Source: Trichosphaerium sp. ATCC 40318 (Eukaryota > Discosea > Flabellinia > Trichosidae). Taken from it: DNA of 29,521 nucleotides. Below are positions 1-10,765 of this stretch, piece by piece. The DNA is taken from contig JALMLS010000430.1 in the NCBI GenBank assembly GCA_038496445.1, positions 1-29,521 on the forward strand, given 5' to 3'. Every line of letters starts with the position of its first letter. Position 1 is the stretch's first letter. Both the position numbers and the translations under genes were made by a program. The notes below the pieces were generated by a model. The model did not search any database, was not told where the DNA came from, and saw only the letters and a program-made list of their open reading frames with translations.

Positions 1-581
1 GTCACAAATGGGAGTATCCAAACTTGAGTAGGTCATTGTACTTAAGTTTGTTTTTTTCTTGTCTTATGTACTCTTTAGCTGAAGAGCTATGGGCAAGAGC
101 ACAATTTTCACAGTGGAACGAATTATATTGCAATAAGACAGCTATACGTAACGCCTATATCCAACATGCATCAACAGGAGCAGTACAATTTACTTTTCTA
201 TATCACAATATGAAGGATCAGATAAACATTCCCTACGATTACAAGATGGAACCTAAGTATGCTATTTGCCTTTTGATCTATTGATTTGTTGTAGTTTAAG
301 CAGTATTACCTGTATCGCAACTATTGTACGCTATGCACACATCCGGAAAAAAATTATCAGTCTATTGTGCACTTTTTTGGAAGTAGCAGTACGTTGGTTT
401 TACTTTACCTCCTGTTGATTTATTAATTTGTCACTAGACTTTCATAGAAGATAAGGTACACAGTGATAAAATGTACACAATAACATTGTCAATACCAAAA
501 GTTGAGAGTTCCGTGCTAGATAATTTTCTGCCACTGTACCTAACCCCATATGATAGAGACCGACCTCCAGAAACTTTTTGA
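1..581 (+). CDS. Type 1 NLS-BTB family gene, 3' end only (exons 5-8)
   Basis: The 5' part lies outside the window. Exons read as <1-27, 79-256, 295-388 and 438-581, with introns 28-78 (GTAGGT..TTTAG), 257-294 (GTATGC..GTAG) and 389-437 (GTACGT..CTAG). The phases 1, 2 and 0 and the exon lengths 178, 94 and 144 nt fit the other family members. Residues seen are WEYPNL at the end of exon 5, TEELWARAQFSQWNELYC in exon 6, LLCTFLEVA at the end of exon 7, and IPKVESSVLDNFLPLYLTPYD before the TGA at 579-581. Exon 7 could also start 9 nt later, since a second in-frame AG follows (TTTAAGCAG). FLEVA and the exon 8 sequence place it with the 'a' subtype. The role of this C-terminal region is unknown. Confidence 0.8.
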
Positions 582-1355
582 GTTTGTAAAATAATAAAAT
601 GACTTAAAAATACTGAGTACCATTTTCAGAGACCACAGCAGCCTAGCTAGCACAAGTTGGAATTGTACTATTAACAAGCGTTCTAGTAGAAAAAAATTGG
701 CTGTACAAAAAAAGTAACAAGCCTAATAGTAGGCAACAAATATTATGCATACCATTCCTTACGCTATTTAAGCGAACAGCTGTAATACGGACGCCACCAA
801 GTAGTTCATTGAGTAGCGGACAAAACGTGTTCACTGAACAATATTTGACAGGTTCACATTTTAATATGTCAAATATCATGAAATTGCAGTTTACCGACAT
901 ACTGTTGCTCTTGAGCATAACAAATTATTCATATACAGCTTGGAGAAAAACAGCTAGAGCTAGAATAATATTGCAACAGGGACACAATTAACTCATTGCG
1001 GAGTTTGAACAAAACCTTCGCCCAAACCAAAATATTTGAATTGAGTAAGGTCGGAAAACGTTCGTAATAGCACCAGCTACTCTCAAAAGCTATCGTGTGT
1101 AGATACTATCACGATGTGATACTGTTTAACGTTGGTTCAAACATTTCCTTTTTTAGGTATGCGACGTCTAGAAGTGCTATTTTTTTTCAATTTTTCAGTA
1201 CAGTATTAAACTTGCCACGTAAACGATAGGTTTCTAGTTTGCTAGCTTAGAGAAAGGTGTAATGCCAAACCATCGTTGAAACATCCACCTGCGCTCTTAT
1301 AAACGTTGATTGAAAAACTGTAAAGTTAGTTTTCAAGCTAATTCACACGTTCGCA
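582..1355. other. Intergenic stretch, no gene supported
   Basis: Short open frames on both strands (643-918 minus, 809-991 plus) show no family motif and no plausible splice-joined partner. Around 830-850 the string TTCACTGAACAA..TTTGACA resembles part of the dispersed element described at 20133, but too weakly to call. The 5' end of the next gene (ATG at 1356) should have its promoter here; no clear core-promoter element was seen. Confidence 0.5.
593..598 (+). promoter_or_regulatory. AATAAA polyadenylation signal of the gene ending at 581
   Basis: AATAAA lies 12 nt after the TGA. Confidence 0.5.
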
Positions 1356-3166
1356 ATGAGTGCGGCTAAGCGTCAAAGATTGACGCCAGAATACCTCAAT
1401 GGTAAGTTAATTAATAAGATATAGCGTTTAATAATGTGAGTAGAAGATTTAGCTTTTATAGCTAGCTTAGACAGCGCGTTGCTTCTCCCGTACTACACAC
1501 CACCTGGAACCGCAAAAGATGAAGATAAACGGTTATACCAGGAAGACATTTCCCACCTCACATCATCATTGCTTAATACTACGCCAAGCCTTCAGTATGC
1601 TCAAGAACTGACAACGTTTGAACAACTAGAAGCACACGCAAACTTATCACCGTTTTTGTCGTTGGACACAGAATTATACAGGTTCTACTCGAATTGCAAT
1701 TACCGCAGGTCTAACTCTTTTAAGCCATGACATAGCAATACCTAATCCAACCTGGGCAAACCAAAGTATACAATTTATAGAAGGCCACTATAGATTCACG
1801 TTATCTCAAGCAATTTTGTTTAAGTTCGATGATTCAAAGTTTGCTAGTGCCTACCGCGAACAAAACACTGGATATATGCTCGGGGACGTTATTCTCGAAC
1901 AAAATGAGTGCGTGATTGACAATTTTGATTTGATAAAAACATGAATGTCGGAAACGCCATTTCGTTCCTTAACAGTTGTTGCTTTTACGGTATTTCTCAC
2001 TCCTGAATTAACAGGTTCAGCGATGTGCTTGAGACAGTTCTGTTTGTAATGAACAATTTCAACATCAACATTGCAACAACGCAACGCTTGAGCAGAGGTT
2101 TGGATTTCTACCGTATTATACCTATACCAGCTCGTGCGTAATGTTTGAAACAACTTCCGCCTAACTGTACTCCAGCCAAACACAAAGAGGAGTTCACAGC
2201 ACCCAGAAAAGTGTTGGAACTACAAACACTCATGAAAGAACAAACTCCATTATTAGTAAAGGAAGTACGTTGATTAAAAATACGTTGTATGGTTACTAAC
2301 TGTCAAATGTGAATAGGCGGGCTCTGGTACTTTTAGCTACGAGATGGTGTTGGAAGATGACAATGAGTTTTTATTCTCACCTGAATTAATAACCGCCTTG
2401 CACACTTATCTAGACACACCCAAGTACAAACTGGTACAAAATGGTATAAAAACCTAACTAACTTACTCTATAGGCACTATCATCAGTTGGACATGGATAC
2501 TCTAAATTGTTGAGATTTAGTTGGCAGAATGTTGATACCACAATGCTAGAAAAATCGTATCAGCTTATTATTGACGGAGTGAAATGGATTCACTTTGCTA
2601 GTATAGGTACAAAGGAACGCGCAGTGTGATATTGACATTGTTGTAGCTGAAAGGTTGTGGGCAACAACTGTGCATTCGCAGTGGACAGTGGTAAAGCAAC
2701 ATGACAAAGAGATTATTCAAAGCTACAACACTCAAGTCTTGCGAAACCAAGACCATTTTAGAGTGGCATTGGCATGTCCTGGCTCTTATCAAGATGTAGT
2801 TCTTTCCAATGTAGACTTCGTAGTATATTTGTACGCACGTGGTGCAGCAACAGCCACCTTATATGTTTATTTAGGAACCACACCTTATTCACGTCACCAA
2901 AGCGTGTAAAAGACAACATTCACGCATGGAATGTACTAACACGTCTTTCATCCATTTTGGAAACGGTAGGTCTCGTTACGTATAAATATACAATAGCTAA
3001 CACAGCCAAGACTTTATCGGGTTATAAGTTTGGCGACACTGAAGTATTAGTTGTGACGCTTGATGTTGGCGAACTTGTGAAGCCTTTAACGTCTATAATA
3101 TTGAAAGCCCAAGAGGGAGTTATCGTTCTTGATGAAGTTCCAGAACCAAAGCGTGGTCAAAATTGA
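1356..3166 (+). CDS. Type 2 (diverged BTB-like) gene, 'a' subtype, 10 exons
   Basis: Exons: 1356-1401, 1471-1681, 1725-1907, 2015-2133, 2176-2264, 2317-2433, 2474-2600, 2647-2830, 2875-2965, 3011-3166. They total 1323 nt in frame, 440 aa. The start is MSAAKRQRLTPEYL, with a small basic patch but no classical NLS. Exon 2 is family-unique and acidic. Exons 3-4 carry a degenerate BTB half (FIEGHYRFTLSQAIL and LETVLFVMNNF..GLDFYRIIPIP). Exon 8 has ERLWATTVHSQW, matching EELWAKSQ of type 1. Exon lengths 89, 117 and 184 nt and all junction phases equal those of the type 2 gene at 21336. Intron 3 (1908-2014, 107 nt) is the longest seen. Intron 1 has three in-frame acceptors. The gene ends 156 bp before a type 1 gene on the same strand. 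Homology to type 1 rests on shared splice plan and motifs; function is unknown. Confidence 0.78.
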
Positions 3167-3235
3167 TTCTTTACTAAGCAGTACTTGCGACGCAAAGTGT
3201 TCAATAATATTGTAAGCCCTTTCCCAAGATAGTCG

Positions 3236-3241
3236 AATAAA
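3236..3241 (+). promoter_or_regulatory. AATAAA polyadenylation signal of the gene ending at 3166
   Basis: AATAAA lies 70 nt after the stop and only 81 nt before the next gene's ATG. The 3' end of one gene and the promoter of the next therefore share about 150 bp. Confidence 0.45.
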
Positions 3242-3322
3242 AAAATAGAAGTACAAAATCTGCGTATCATTTACTAAATAAAGTCAATTGTATTCTGAAT
3301 TACACTGGTGTACTACACTACA

Positions 3323-4866
3323 ATGTCAGAGCCTCCAAAGAAGAAGAAGAAGTTAAATCCAAGCACTGAAACTTCGGTAACGAATGTAAATACGACAAAC
3401 TCTATAGAAGCAAGGCAAGCACCTCTAGCAACGAATGAAACAGCACCAGGGAAAGAAACAAGCGTATCATCAATAGAAACGTCAATTCTGTTTAAATGTG
3501 GTGATTTTAGCTTTGCACTATCGAAAGAGCTACTCAACGCGTATTCATCATCTCTTTTTGCTTCTAAAGTACATTTTGAATCACTGCGCGATACTTCTAC
3601 AAAAACAACTGTCCTGGAGGATTGTAGGCACGTCAACCGATATATTCATCACTGCGACATACTTACTATTTTAACCGTTAGCCACTCAAAGTTCCTCCCG
3701 ACAATCTTGCGTTTGATGAAAAAAGAAGAAATGAAGAGTATTGAAGATGCGTCAAATTTGTGGTTTGCAGCTGAATACTATGGTGTACCTATTGTTTGGA
3801 AAGATATCAATATGCCTTTTGGCACGTGAACACTAGTGTACACTTCTTTAATTGCTGATACTGTACATAGGTAGTAAGTTGAAGATTCTTGCTGTGACAA
3901 ATATTCTTGAAAAAGTTAGAGAGTTTTGGGAATACCTTCAAGGTTACCTAAAAATGAATGTTAGTCATTCATAGCATCTAATGTCTCTAAGTTACAATAG
4001 GCGAGTAATGGTGATAACTCAGAGATTGTTGGTGATGAAACAAATGAACAGTATATAACAACACGCTTAGGCAGAGCAGCATTGGCAAAGTACTTTAAAC
4101 AATGTAACTTGGTAAGATGTTAACACTTACTGTTGGTACTAACTATGGTACATTAGCATTACACATATACACAAAATGACACTGGTCTAAACCAAATAAA
4201 AGTATTGTGGACAGATGAAGAAGTTGGACTTGAAGTTGTACAAAAGCGGTGTCTTCATGCTATCGCAGGGATAGAATGGGAGTATGCAAACTTAAGTATG
4301 TTTTCAGGTGCACATTCGGCAGTCTAATGCGTTGCTTAGCAGAACTGTTATGGGCTAAATCACAGTATAAGCGATGGAATGATGTATTTAAACAAAGAAA
4401 GGAGTTACGGACTGCATATATCCACCAAAGCTCAATAGGTGCAGAATTGTTTATTGTGATGTGTCATGATATGCTAACAGAAAATCCTACAAACATTCCT
4501 TATCACTTCATGATTAAGCGGCAGTATGTTGTATACAACCTTTGATAAGTTCAGTGTTATTAACTAACTTATGATGTAGTCCAGCGGAGGCTTATTCAGT
4601 GCAGGCTCTGCTAAAAGATAAACAGATGAGGAAAAAACTTATAAGAATATTGTGCACCTTCTTGGAAGTAGCAGTACGTTGGTTCATCATTTATATGATT
4701 AACGATTAAAAAGACTTTTGTGGAAGAAAGAATTTACAATAAAAACACGTTCATACTTGCATTAACAATTCCAAAAGTTGATGACGCCATGCTTGATGAC
4801 TTTTTACCAATCTTTCTTACTCCATTTGATCCAACGCGAATACATGAAATACTTCAACCAAGATAA
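3323..4866 (+). CDS. Type 1 NLS-BTB family gene, 'a' subtype, 8 exons
   Basis: Exons: 3323-3627, 3682-3821, 3871-3959, 4001-4111, 4157-4295, 4340-4523, 4580-4673, 4714-4866. They give 1215 nt, 404 aa, in frame throughout. MSEPPKKKKKLNP is a nuclear localisation signal; the next 45 or so residues are Ser/Thr/Glu-rich and probably disordered. Residues of about 57-145 form the BTB/T1-like fold: FKCGDFSFALSKELL, then FLPTILRLMKKEE, then LWFAAEYYGVPIVW. Exon 3 is helical (NILEKVREFWEYLQ). The rest (LGRAALAKYFKQCNL, WTDEEVGLEVV, AELLWAKSQYKRWNDVF, FLEVA, PKVDDAMLDDFLPIF) is conserved in the array but unrecognised. Introns 1 (GCACGT..TTAG) and 2 (GCACGT..ATAG) are GC-AG. Intron 1 is 54 nt with no stop in frame, so its retention would add 18 aa. 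It follows a type 2 gene. KCTD-like BTB proteins oligomerise and often recruit partners; that is inference here. Confidence 0.85.
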
Positions 4867-4882
4867 TCGACTATGCTTCATT

Positions 4883-4888
4883 AATAAA
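4883..4888 (+). promoter_or_regulatory. AATAAA polyadenylation signal of the gene ending at 4866
   Basis: AATAAA lies 17 nt after the TAA. Confidence 0.5.
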
Positions 4889-5072
4889 CTGTACTTCTAG
4901 GTCAATTTGTGTCGTATACTATTTTTTATCAAGTACGAAATAAAGCATTAGACACTGATATTCCCATTGTTGAGTGGTTCAGTTTACAACCACAAAAGTG
5001 TGTTTACTTTGCATTCAGTATTTGGTAGATTGATTGTTTATTACACCGCTTAACTAGAATACCGGTTTAAAC

Positions 5073-6553
5073 ATGTGTGAACAACAAAAGAAGAGAAAAT
5101 TGATGCACATCACAGAAGCGCCTGTAAACACAGTACTAGCTTCTCAAACGTTAGATTTGGCCGTAGAAACTGTAAAAACATCAGTACAGTTCAAATGTGG
5201 TGATTTTAGCTTCACACTGTCAGAGGAGCTACTCAACACGTATTCATCATCTCTTTTTGCGTCTAAAGTGCATTTTGAATCATTACAAGATAATTCAGCA
5301 CAAATAACGCTTTTGGAAGAGTGTAGGCACGCCAAGGCTCAAAATCATTATCCATTATGTAACTAATTAAGGTTTAGCCATTCTAAGTGTCTATCGACAA
5401 TTGTGAAATTGATGAAAAACGAAAAGATAGAGGATATAGAAGATCCTTCCACTGTGTGGTTCGCAGCAGAATACTATGGCATACCCATTGTTTGGAAAGA
5501 CATCAATATGCCTTTTGGCACGTGAAAACATCTTGTTCAATTAGTAATGTATGTGCAGCAAAAAAGTTGAAGTTAGTCACTGTTGCAAATATATATGAGC
5601 AAGTACAAGAGCTTTGGGAATACTTACAAGTTTACCTTCAAATTAAAGCACGCTAGTATATGCAACCACCAATAATAAGTTGTAATAGGCGGATGAGGGT
5701 GGCATTTCACAAATTGTTGGCGACGAAATAAACAAACAGTACATAACAACACGCATAGGGAGGGCAGCTTTGGCAAAGTACTTTAAACAATGTAACTTGG
5801 TATGATGCAATGTATTTAATTGATACTAACATATGAACAAAGCATCATAAATATATACGAAGTGATATAGGCGTAACTCAGTTGATAGTAGTTTGGGGAG
5901 ATGACGAAGTTGGTCCTGAAGTTGTGAAGAACAGATGTATGCAAGCAATTGCAGGCATTGAATGGACATACGCAAACCTGAGTAAGTTTACTACCTAATC
6001 CTATTGCCTTCCATTTATTTCTTGCCTGCTTAGCTGAACAATTATGGGCTAAAACACAGAATAAAAGATGGCATGACTTATTTAAAAAAAGAGGTGTTAT
6101 GCGCACAGCATATATCCATAGAGGATCAATAGGAGCAGAAACTTTTGTTGTGCTGTGTCATAACAATAAAGCGGTATATCCAACAAACATATCGTATCAT
6201 TATCTAATAGAAACAAAGTGAGTTTTGATTAAGTTCAGCTGATTGAAACTAATTCTTGGAATAGTCCAACTGATATATATTCTGTGAAGGCTCTTGTAAA
6301 TGATAAAGAGATGCGAAGGAAGCTTATCAGTTTGTTGTGCACATTTTTGGAAATAGCAGTACGCTTTTAACCACGTCATAGACGTCAAATTAAGGATATG
6401 TTTTAGACATTTGTGGAAGAAAGAGTTTACAGTGAAGACACATTTATAGTTGTGTTAACGATTCCAAAGATTGAAGAAGCTATGCTTGACGCTTTGTTGC
6501 CAATCTATCTTACCCCATTTGATCCAACACAAATCAACAAAACAACCGGCTAG
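5073..6553 (+). CDS. Type 1 NLS-BTB family gene, 'a' subtype, 8 exons
   Basis: Exons: 5073-5326, 5378-5517, 5559-5647, 5689-5799, 5843-5981, 6034-6217, 6265-6358, 6407-6553; 1158 nt, 385 aa. The N-terminus is MCEQQKKRKLMH, a shorter basic signal than in its neighbours. The BTB-like part has FKCGDFSFTLSEELL and WFAAEYYGIPIVW, with Val-Trp in place of the usual Leu-Trp. Exon 3 (KKLKLVTVANIYEQVQELW) is closest to the preceding gene. Introns 1, 2 and 3 all begin GCACGC or GCACGT, the most GC donors in one gene here. Intron 4 has TACTAAC and ends in AAAG. It is a head-to-tail duplicate of the 3323 gene after a 206-bp spacer and has no type 2 gene of its own upstream. It converges on the minus-strand gene ending at 6697. 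Confidence 0.83.
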
Positions 6554-6696
6554 AAAAGGCTTTCGCTCAACTCGCACAAATATGAAAGTAAAAAAATAAT
6601 GTACAAACGTGGCAAGAAGATTACTACTTTAAACACTTTTGCTGCTCATTACATGGGTTGTGAATAATAAATGTCAGGGCTATACAACGAAATTTA

Positions 6697-8147
6697 CTAG
6701 TACATATGTGGTCGTATGCGAACATACGGTGTTAGATATATTTGTAAGTAATTATCAACAAAAGTGTCACTGATTTGTGGCATAGATAATGTAATTTTTA
6801 TGATATGTTCACTCACTATCTCATCTTCAATAAAGTTCTGATTACATATTAGTACGCTTATCACCAGAACAAAAAAACGTACTGCTGTTTCAAGGAATAA
6901 ACATAATAAACTACCAAATTTTTTGCGCATGTGTTCATTGTTTGATAGGGTCTCAACGTTGGCAACTTGCGTTTTGCTACATCCTATTAGTTTTAAGTCA
7001 AACTCCCAACACGTACAAAGAAGTTATTGCATAATCATAATATAGATCTTTCGGAATGTCTACACCCCTAGAGTAATATAGTACAACAAATTGTAGTGAT
7101 CCTACCATTGCTTGTTCCAAATACGCTTTCCGTATACGATCTCTACTACTGTATAAGATGTACCATCTGCTTTTTTGAGATTTTGCCCATAACTCTTCAG
7201 CTAAAACAGGTATCAGGAGGCTATATATTCAAGCAGTGTAAATCAATAAATAAAGCGTACTCAAACTCGCATACTCCCAGTAATTCCCGGAAATTGCATC
7301 AATACACCTCCGCTTTACAACTTCAGGTCCAACTTCATTGTCTGTCCAAAAAACCGTGAGCTCATCCCTGTCAGTTGTATCTTTTGTGTATTTATAGTGC
7401 TTGTGCAACTAGTTAGTTTATGAAACGCTTCTTTTACATTTTACCAAGCTACACTGCTCAAAGTACTTTTCTAATATAGTTCTACCCAACTCTGTCTTCA
7501 TATATATTGTTGTGCCTCTTGCATCTTTTTTTACGCCACAAACGAAAGCTCTTTGGAGCCCTTCTACAGCCTAAGTATGTTTTATTTGTTGCTGTTCCAA
7601 GGCATCTTACCTGGTCACGCAACGAACTCTGTAGGTCTTCCCACTGCCTCCGCACACAATCAAGAATGAAACTAACCACTAATATTGGTAGCTTATTTGC
7701 TGCACAATGTCAGAAGAAATTAAACAATTGCAGATTACCATAAGGCATATTTAAATCTTTCCAAACAATGGGTACACCATAGTATTCCGCTGCAAACCAC
7801 AAACCAGTAGGATCTTCGATACTCGTGATTTCTTCTTTTCTCATCAAACTCAAGATTTTCGGGAGATACTTTGAATGGCTGTTTTGTTTCGTTAATACGT
7901 TGGTTAACACTATAGGAGCGTAGACATACCTACATTCCTCCAGCACGGTTGTAGCCGTTGAATTATCTCGTAGTGATTCAAAATGTACTTTAGACGCGAA
8001 AAGCGATGATGAATGAGCATTTAGAAGCTCCTCCGAAAGTGTGAAGCTAAAATCACCGCATTTAAACTGTACAGATGTTTCTATGACTGGAACTGTAGTT
8101 TCTGTAGTTGTGTTCAGTTTCCTCTTCTTTGATGGAGGTTCAGACAT
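6697..8147 (-). CDS. Type 1 NLS-BTB family gene, 'b' subtype, 8 exons
   Basis: Exons in transcription order: 8147-7930, 7878-7739, 7699-7611, 7570-7445, 7399-7261, 7200-7017, 6976-6883, 6837-6697; 1131 nt, 376 aa. The start MSEPPSKKRKLN gives an NLS. An in-frame ATG lies upstream (8204), but MSEP is the family start. BTB motifs are FKCGDFSFTLSEELL, SKYLPKILSLMRKEE and WFAAEYYGVPIVW. Exon 4 is 126 nt (TIYMKTELGRTILEKYFEQCSL), which marks the 'b' form, as does FLETA in exon 7. Intron 2 has a GT donor (GTAATC), unlike most copies. Intron 1 is 51 nt without an in-frame stop, so exon 1 stays open into exon 2. The gene lies 134 bp downstream of a type 2 gene on the same strand. Confidence 0.85.
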
Positions 8148-8239
8148 ATTGTAACCGCTATTGAGCGCCTTAGCGAGTTTATTTGACTTATTAAGTCGCA
8201 TCAAAACTGACAGAATCTAATTGATGACTAAATGCAACT

Positions 8240-8245
8240 TTTATT
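8240..8245 (-). promoter_or_regulatory. AATAAA polyadenylation signal of the gene ending at 8282
   Basis: AATAAA on the minus strand lies 36 nt past the TGA of the type 2 gene and 92 nt before the ATG at 8147. Confidence 0.45.
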
Positions 8246-8281
8246 AACGCAACTGCGTGATAATCTGAAATTCTTACAAAT

Positions 8282-9724
8282 TCAAGGGCTCCAGAGATTC
8301 TTGCCTGCCGACAAGTCAATTCCATCACCTTTTTGGAACAACGGATCGGCCATCTCTGGTAAGGAATCCTTCTCGATACCTCCGAACCTCAGCCACATAG
8401 TATACTTCAACCCAATTGGAGTGTCTGCTTCAATTGTCACCTTCTGTAAGAAATTGTCAGTCACGAGCAAATTTGTAGTACACGTACAGCCCCTAATTGT
8501 TTGGCATAGTACTTCTTCAAGTGCTGCGCATGCATTGATGCTCGAGAAGCAACAAACGCTGCTGTTTTTCTAAAAAAAAAAGTGAGTTTGGTTGGTTAGA
8601 TAAATCAGATGACATACACTCGTATCACGTGCAAATATCGTTGACACGCATCATCTCTAGTTAATTCAACTAATCCATCAGCGTTATCAGCTTTTTCGTT
8701 GTACACAATCATGACTCCAACAAACGGATATCCCTTGCTAGCGCACTCAAAGCTACTCTTAACAATGCTTTGTTCAACAGCGTAAATTTTATTCCAACAC
8801 GAACTTACAGCTGTAGCCCATAATTTCTCTTCTAAAAACAGTATTTATTTGTGATCGTAGTGACTGCAAGGACTTACGTAGAGAATTAAAAGCCCACGAA
8901 ACACCCTTCTTAATTAGCTCATAGTGTGCTACTAAGGATAGCGTACTTAACGGTTTATCCCAACATAAATGCAATTTAAATACATTGTTACTGGCTTGGT
9001 AGGTTAAATTTGCAGCCTAAGTATAGTTAGTTACTCGTTGACTGTAAAAAACGCACAAAGTCGTAGCGTTGAGATTGCAAAAATGTTACAAACAAATCCG
9101 CTATAACTTCATTAAACAGAAGTCTTGTCTCTTGTTGAATTGGTATATCTATGGTACAACTCAAGCCTCCAGCACGGGCCTATTAGAGCGTTATTTACTT
9201 CGCAGTTTGCTGATGTACGTTAATTCTTGGAATGTTTTTTATAGCTCCCCAGATTTTAACTAGCTTGTTCAGGTGACCAAGTGACAGGAGTATCTCCTGC
9301 TTAGATTCTAGATACGGTTATTAGGTACTGTAAGATATTTTAAATGCATACTCATTGGTATTTTTGCCCTCTCCCAATCAATCACAACGTTGTACTTGTC
9401 CAAGGCCAACAACACTTTTGTTTGATCCAATGTATTTAATCTCTCGTTTCTAAGCAAGGCAAAGATTACCGGAAGCTGAAAAGAGTGCCTGCTTGCTAAC
9501 GTTAGTATCCGATCAGCTTATCTATCGCATCTGTACCTGGTATGGCAAAGTACGTATTGCCCTTCACAGTTTGGTGTAGTTGTGTTGAAAACACCATAAA
9601 ACTCGCTCTCATTCTGTGCGTTGAGTTCTGTTTCGCTGAGCTTGTACAGTTTGTTGCCACATTTGAATACAACAAAAGGGCCTACACGAATCCTTGGTTG
9701 CATTGATATCTTTGATGATCGCAT
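8282..9724 (-). CDS. Type 2 (diverged BTB-like) gene, 'b' subtype, 8 exons
   Basis: Exons in transcription order: 9724-9537, 9488-9352, 9307-9219, 9179-9057, 9016-8878, 8831-8648, 8569-8488, 8443-8282; 1104 nt, 367 aa, all phases consistent. Exon 1 keeps VVFKCGNKLYKLSETEL; exon 2 keeps HSFQLPVIFALLRNERL and a reduced ALDKYNVVIDW where type 1 has AAEYYGVPIVW. Exon 6 has EKLWATAVSSCWNKIY. Exon lengths 89, 139 and 184 nt equal those of type 1; exon 7 is 82 nt as in other type 2 genes. No classical NLS is seen. It lacks the two extra 5' exons of the genes at 1356 and 21336, unless they lie upstream unrecognised. Intron 1 contains TACTAAC. Molecular function is unknown; a partner role for the type 1 gene 134 bp downstream is inference. 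Confidence 0.78.
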
Positions 9725-10009
9725 TAGATGCGTTCAGGGTTCAATAGCTAAAAAATGAAGTGCAATCAATCTAGATTGACTTTAACAAGTTGTACGGCTG
9801 AATTCGCTCAAACATCTATTTTACATCAGCTAAAAAGTGGCATCCTAGTATTCAAGCCAACGCTTGATTGTTGTTTTGTTTTTCATACGTTTGTAACATA
9901 CGTATTCTTAATTGGGAAAGACTATAAGATATGTAGTATAACTTTGCAATTTTTGCCTTCGCTAGGTGAGTTTCGTCACCTGCACATACAGTTTTCGAAC
10001 TTAAGAAAA

Positions 10010-10045
10010 GAACTGACTCAGATTTCATGAAATCTGACTCAGTTC
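10010..10045. repeat. 36-nt palindrome carrying two TGACTCA motifs
   Basis: The arms GAACTGACTCAGATTTCA and TGAAATCTGACTCAGTTC are complementary except for one C-C pair, with no spacer. Each arm contains TGACTCA, the site bound by AP-1/Gcn4-type bZIP factors. It sits between the minus-strand genes starting at 9724 and ending at 10766, so it may be a regulatory element of the former. It could also be a chance or cruciform-prone repeat. Confidence 0.6.
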
Positions 10046-10755
10046 CAAACGCTAGTCTAAATACAGGTACGTACATAAAGGCTTACCACGCCCTTTGGCA
10101 TAATTTGGCGGGCGGGGGCTAACGCGGTTTGTAACAAACTAAACAACTACACTGTATGTGTAAGTACTAACATGCCATAACGCTATGTTGAGGTAATATT
10201 TTCGCGGGTATCATTCGCTAGCAAGTTTCTTTGCAGCTATGATAAGGCCTACGCGCGGTGATGAGGATGGGCATATTTTAAATTGGTATCCTTTCTGTCT
10301 AATTTACTGGCAATCTCATTTCAAGCCTTTCGCTGTTACATGACTACGCTTAGAATCTACGTACGTCTTTAACTCAGCAAGCACAGAAAAGCGAAAAACT
10401 GTGCTTGTAATGATTTTTCCTTCTGCCTGCGCGAAATAAAAATTTTGGGCAGCGCAATGCGTATGGATTGTCAGCAAGTGAGGGAAAAATAATAAATCGA
10501 ACCTGGAGCTTTAGGCAAAAAAAAAATAACAAACCCTATCCTGGCGTTTTGAAACATTTTTGTTCATTTCCCTGTTACCAAGCCTAAAATTGGTTGTTGT
10601 CAGTGAAAGATCACATTTGACGTTGACATCTTGAACAACTGTTAAGCAGTGTAGCGTCATGGCAACTAAAATTATCGCTTAAGAAAGTTGTGGGAGTACT
10701 TGCAAGTGACTGCGTTTGGTATAATTGCCTATTCCAACGATACCTTTAGCTTGAG

Positions 10756-10761
10756 TTTATT
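10756..10761 (-). promoter_or_regulatory. AATAAA polyadenylation signal of the gene ending at 10766
   Basis: AATAAA on the minus strand begins within a TAA-repeat directly after the stop codon. Confidence 0.4.
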
Positions 10762-10765
10762 ATTA

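Larger units (their letters stand above)
9725..10765. other. Intergenic stretch with a palindrome and a possible exon remnant
   Basis: No gene could be supported. It holds a near-perfect 36-nt palindrome (10010-10045, listed separately) about 290 bp upstream of the minus-strand start at 9724, a short G-rich run near 10105-10118, and at about 10680-10712 (plus strand) a string that resembles family exon 3 (TTGTGGGAGTACTTGCAAGT against CTCTGGGAATACCTACAAGT of the 17171 copy). The remnant is too short for a firm call. Confidence 0.45.

Noticed and set aside
643-991. Open frames on both strands in the first spacer
   Set aside because: They overlap each other, have no family motif or splice partner, and are of a length expected by chance.
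3323-3361. Viral origin of type 1 genes because of the SV40-like lysine signal
   Set aside because: Monopartite K-K/R-X-K/R signals are common in eukaryotic nuclear proteins; the genes have many introns and no viral protein motif.
5522-5544. A 23-nt intron with a GT donor (GTGAAA) in the gene at 5073
   Set aside because: It keeps the frame but would be far shorter than any other intron; the GC donor at 5518 with the acceptor at 5558 gives a 41-nt intron with exon lengths equal to those of all siblings.
9755-10076. Overlapping open frames upstream of the gene at 9724
   Set aside because: Both strands are open over the same stretch, no homology to the array is visible, and the palindrome lies inside, so chance openness is likelier.
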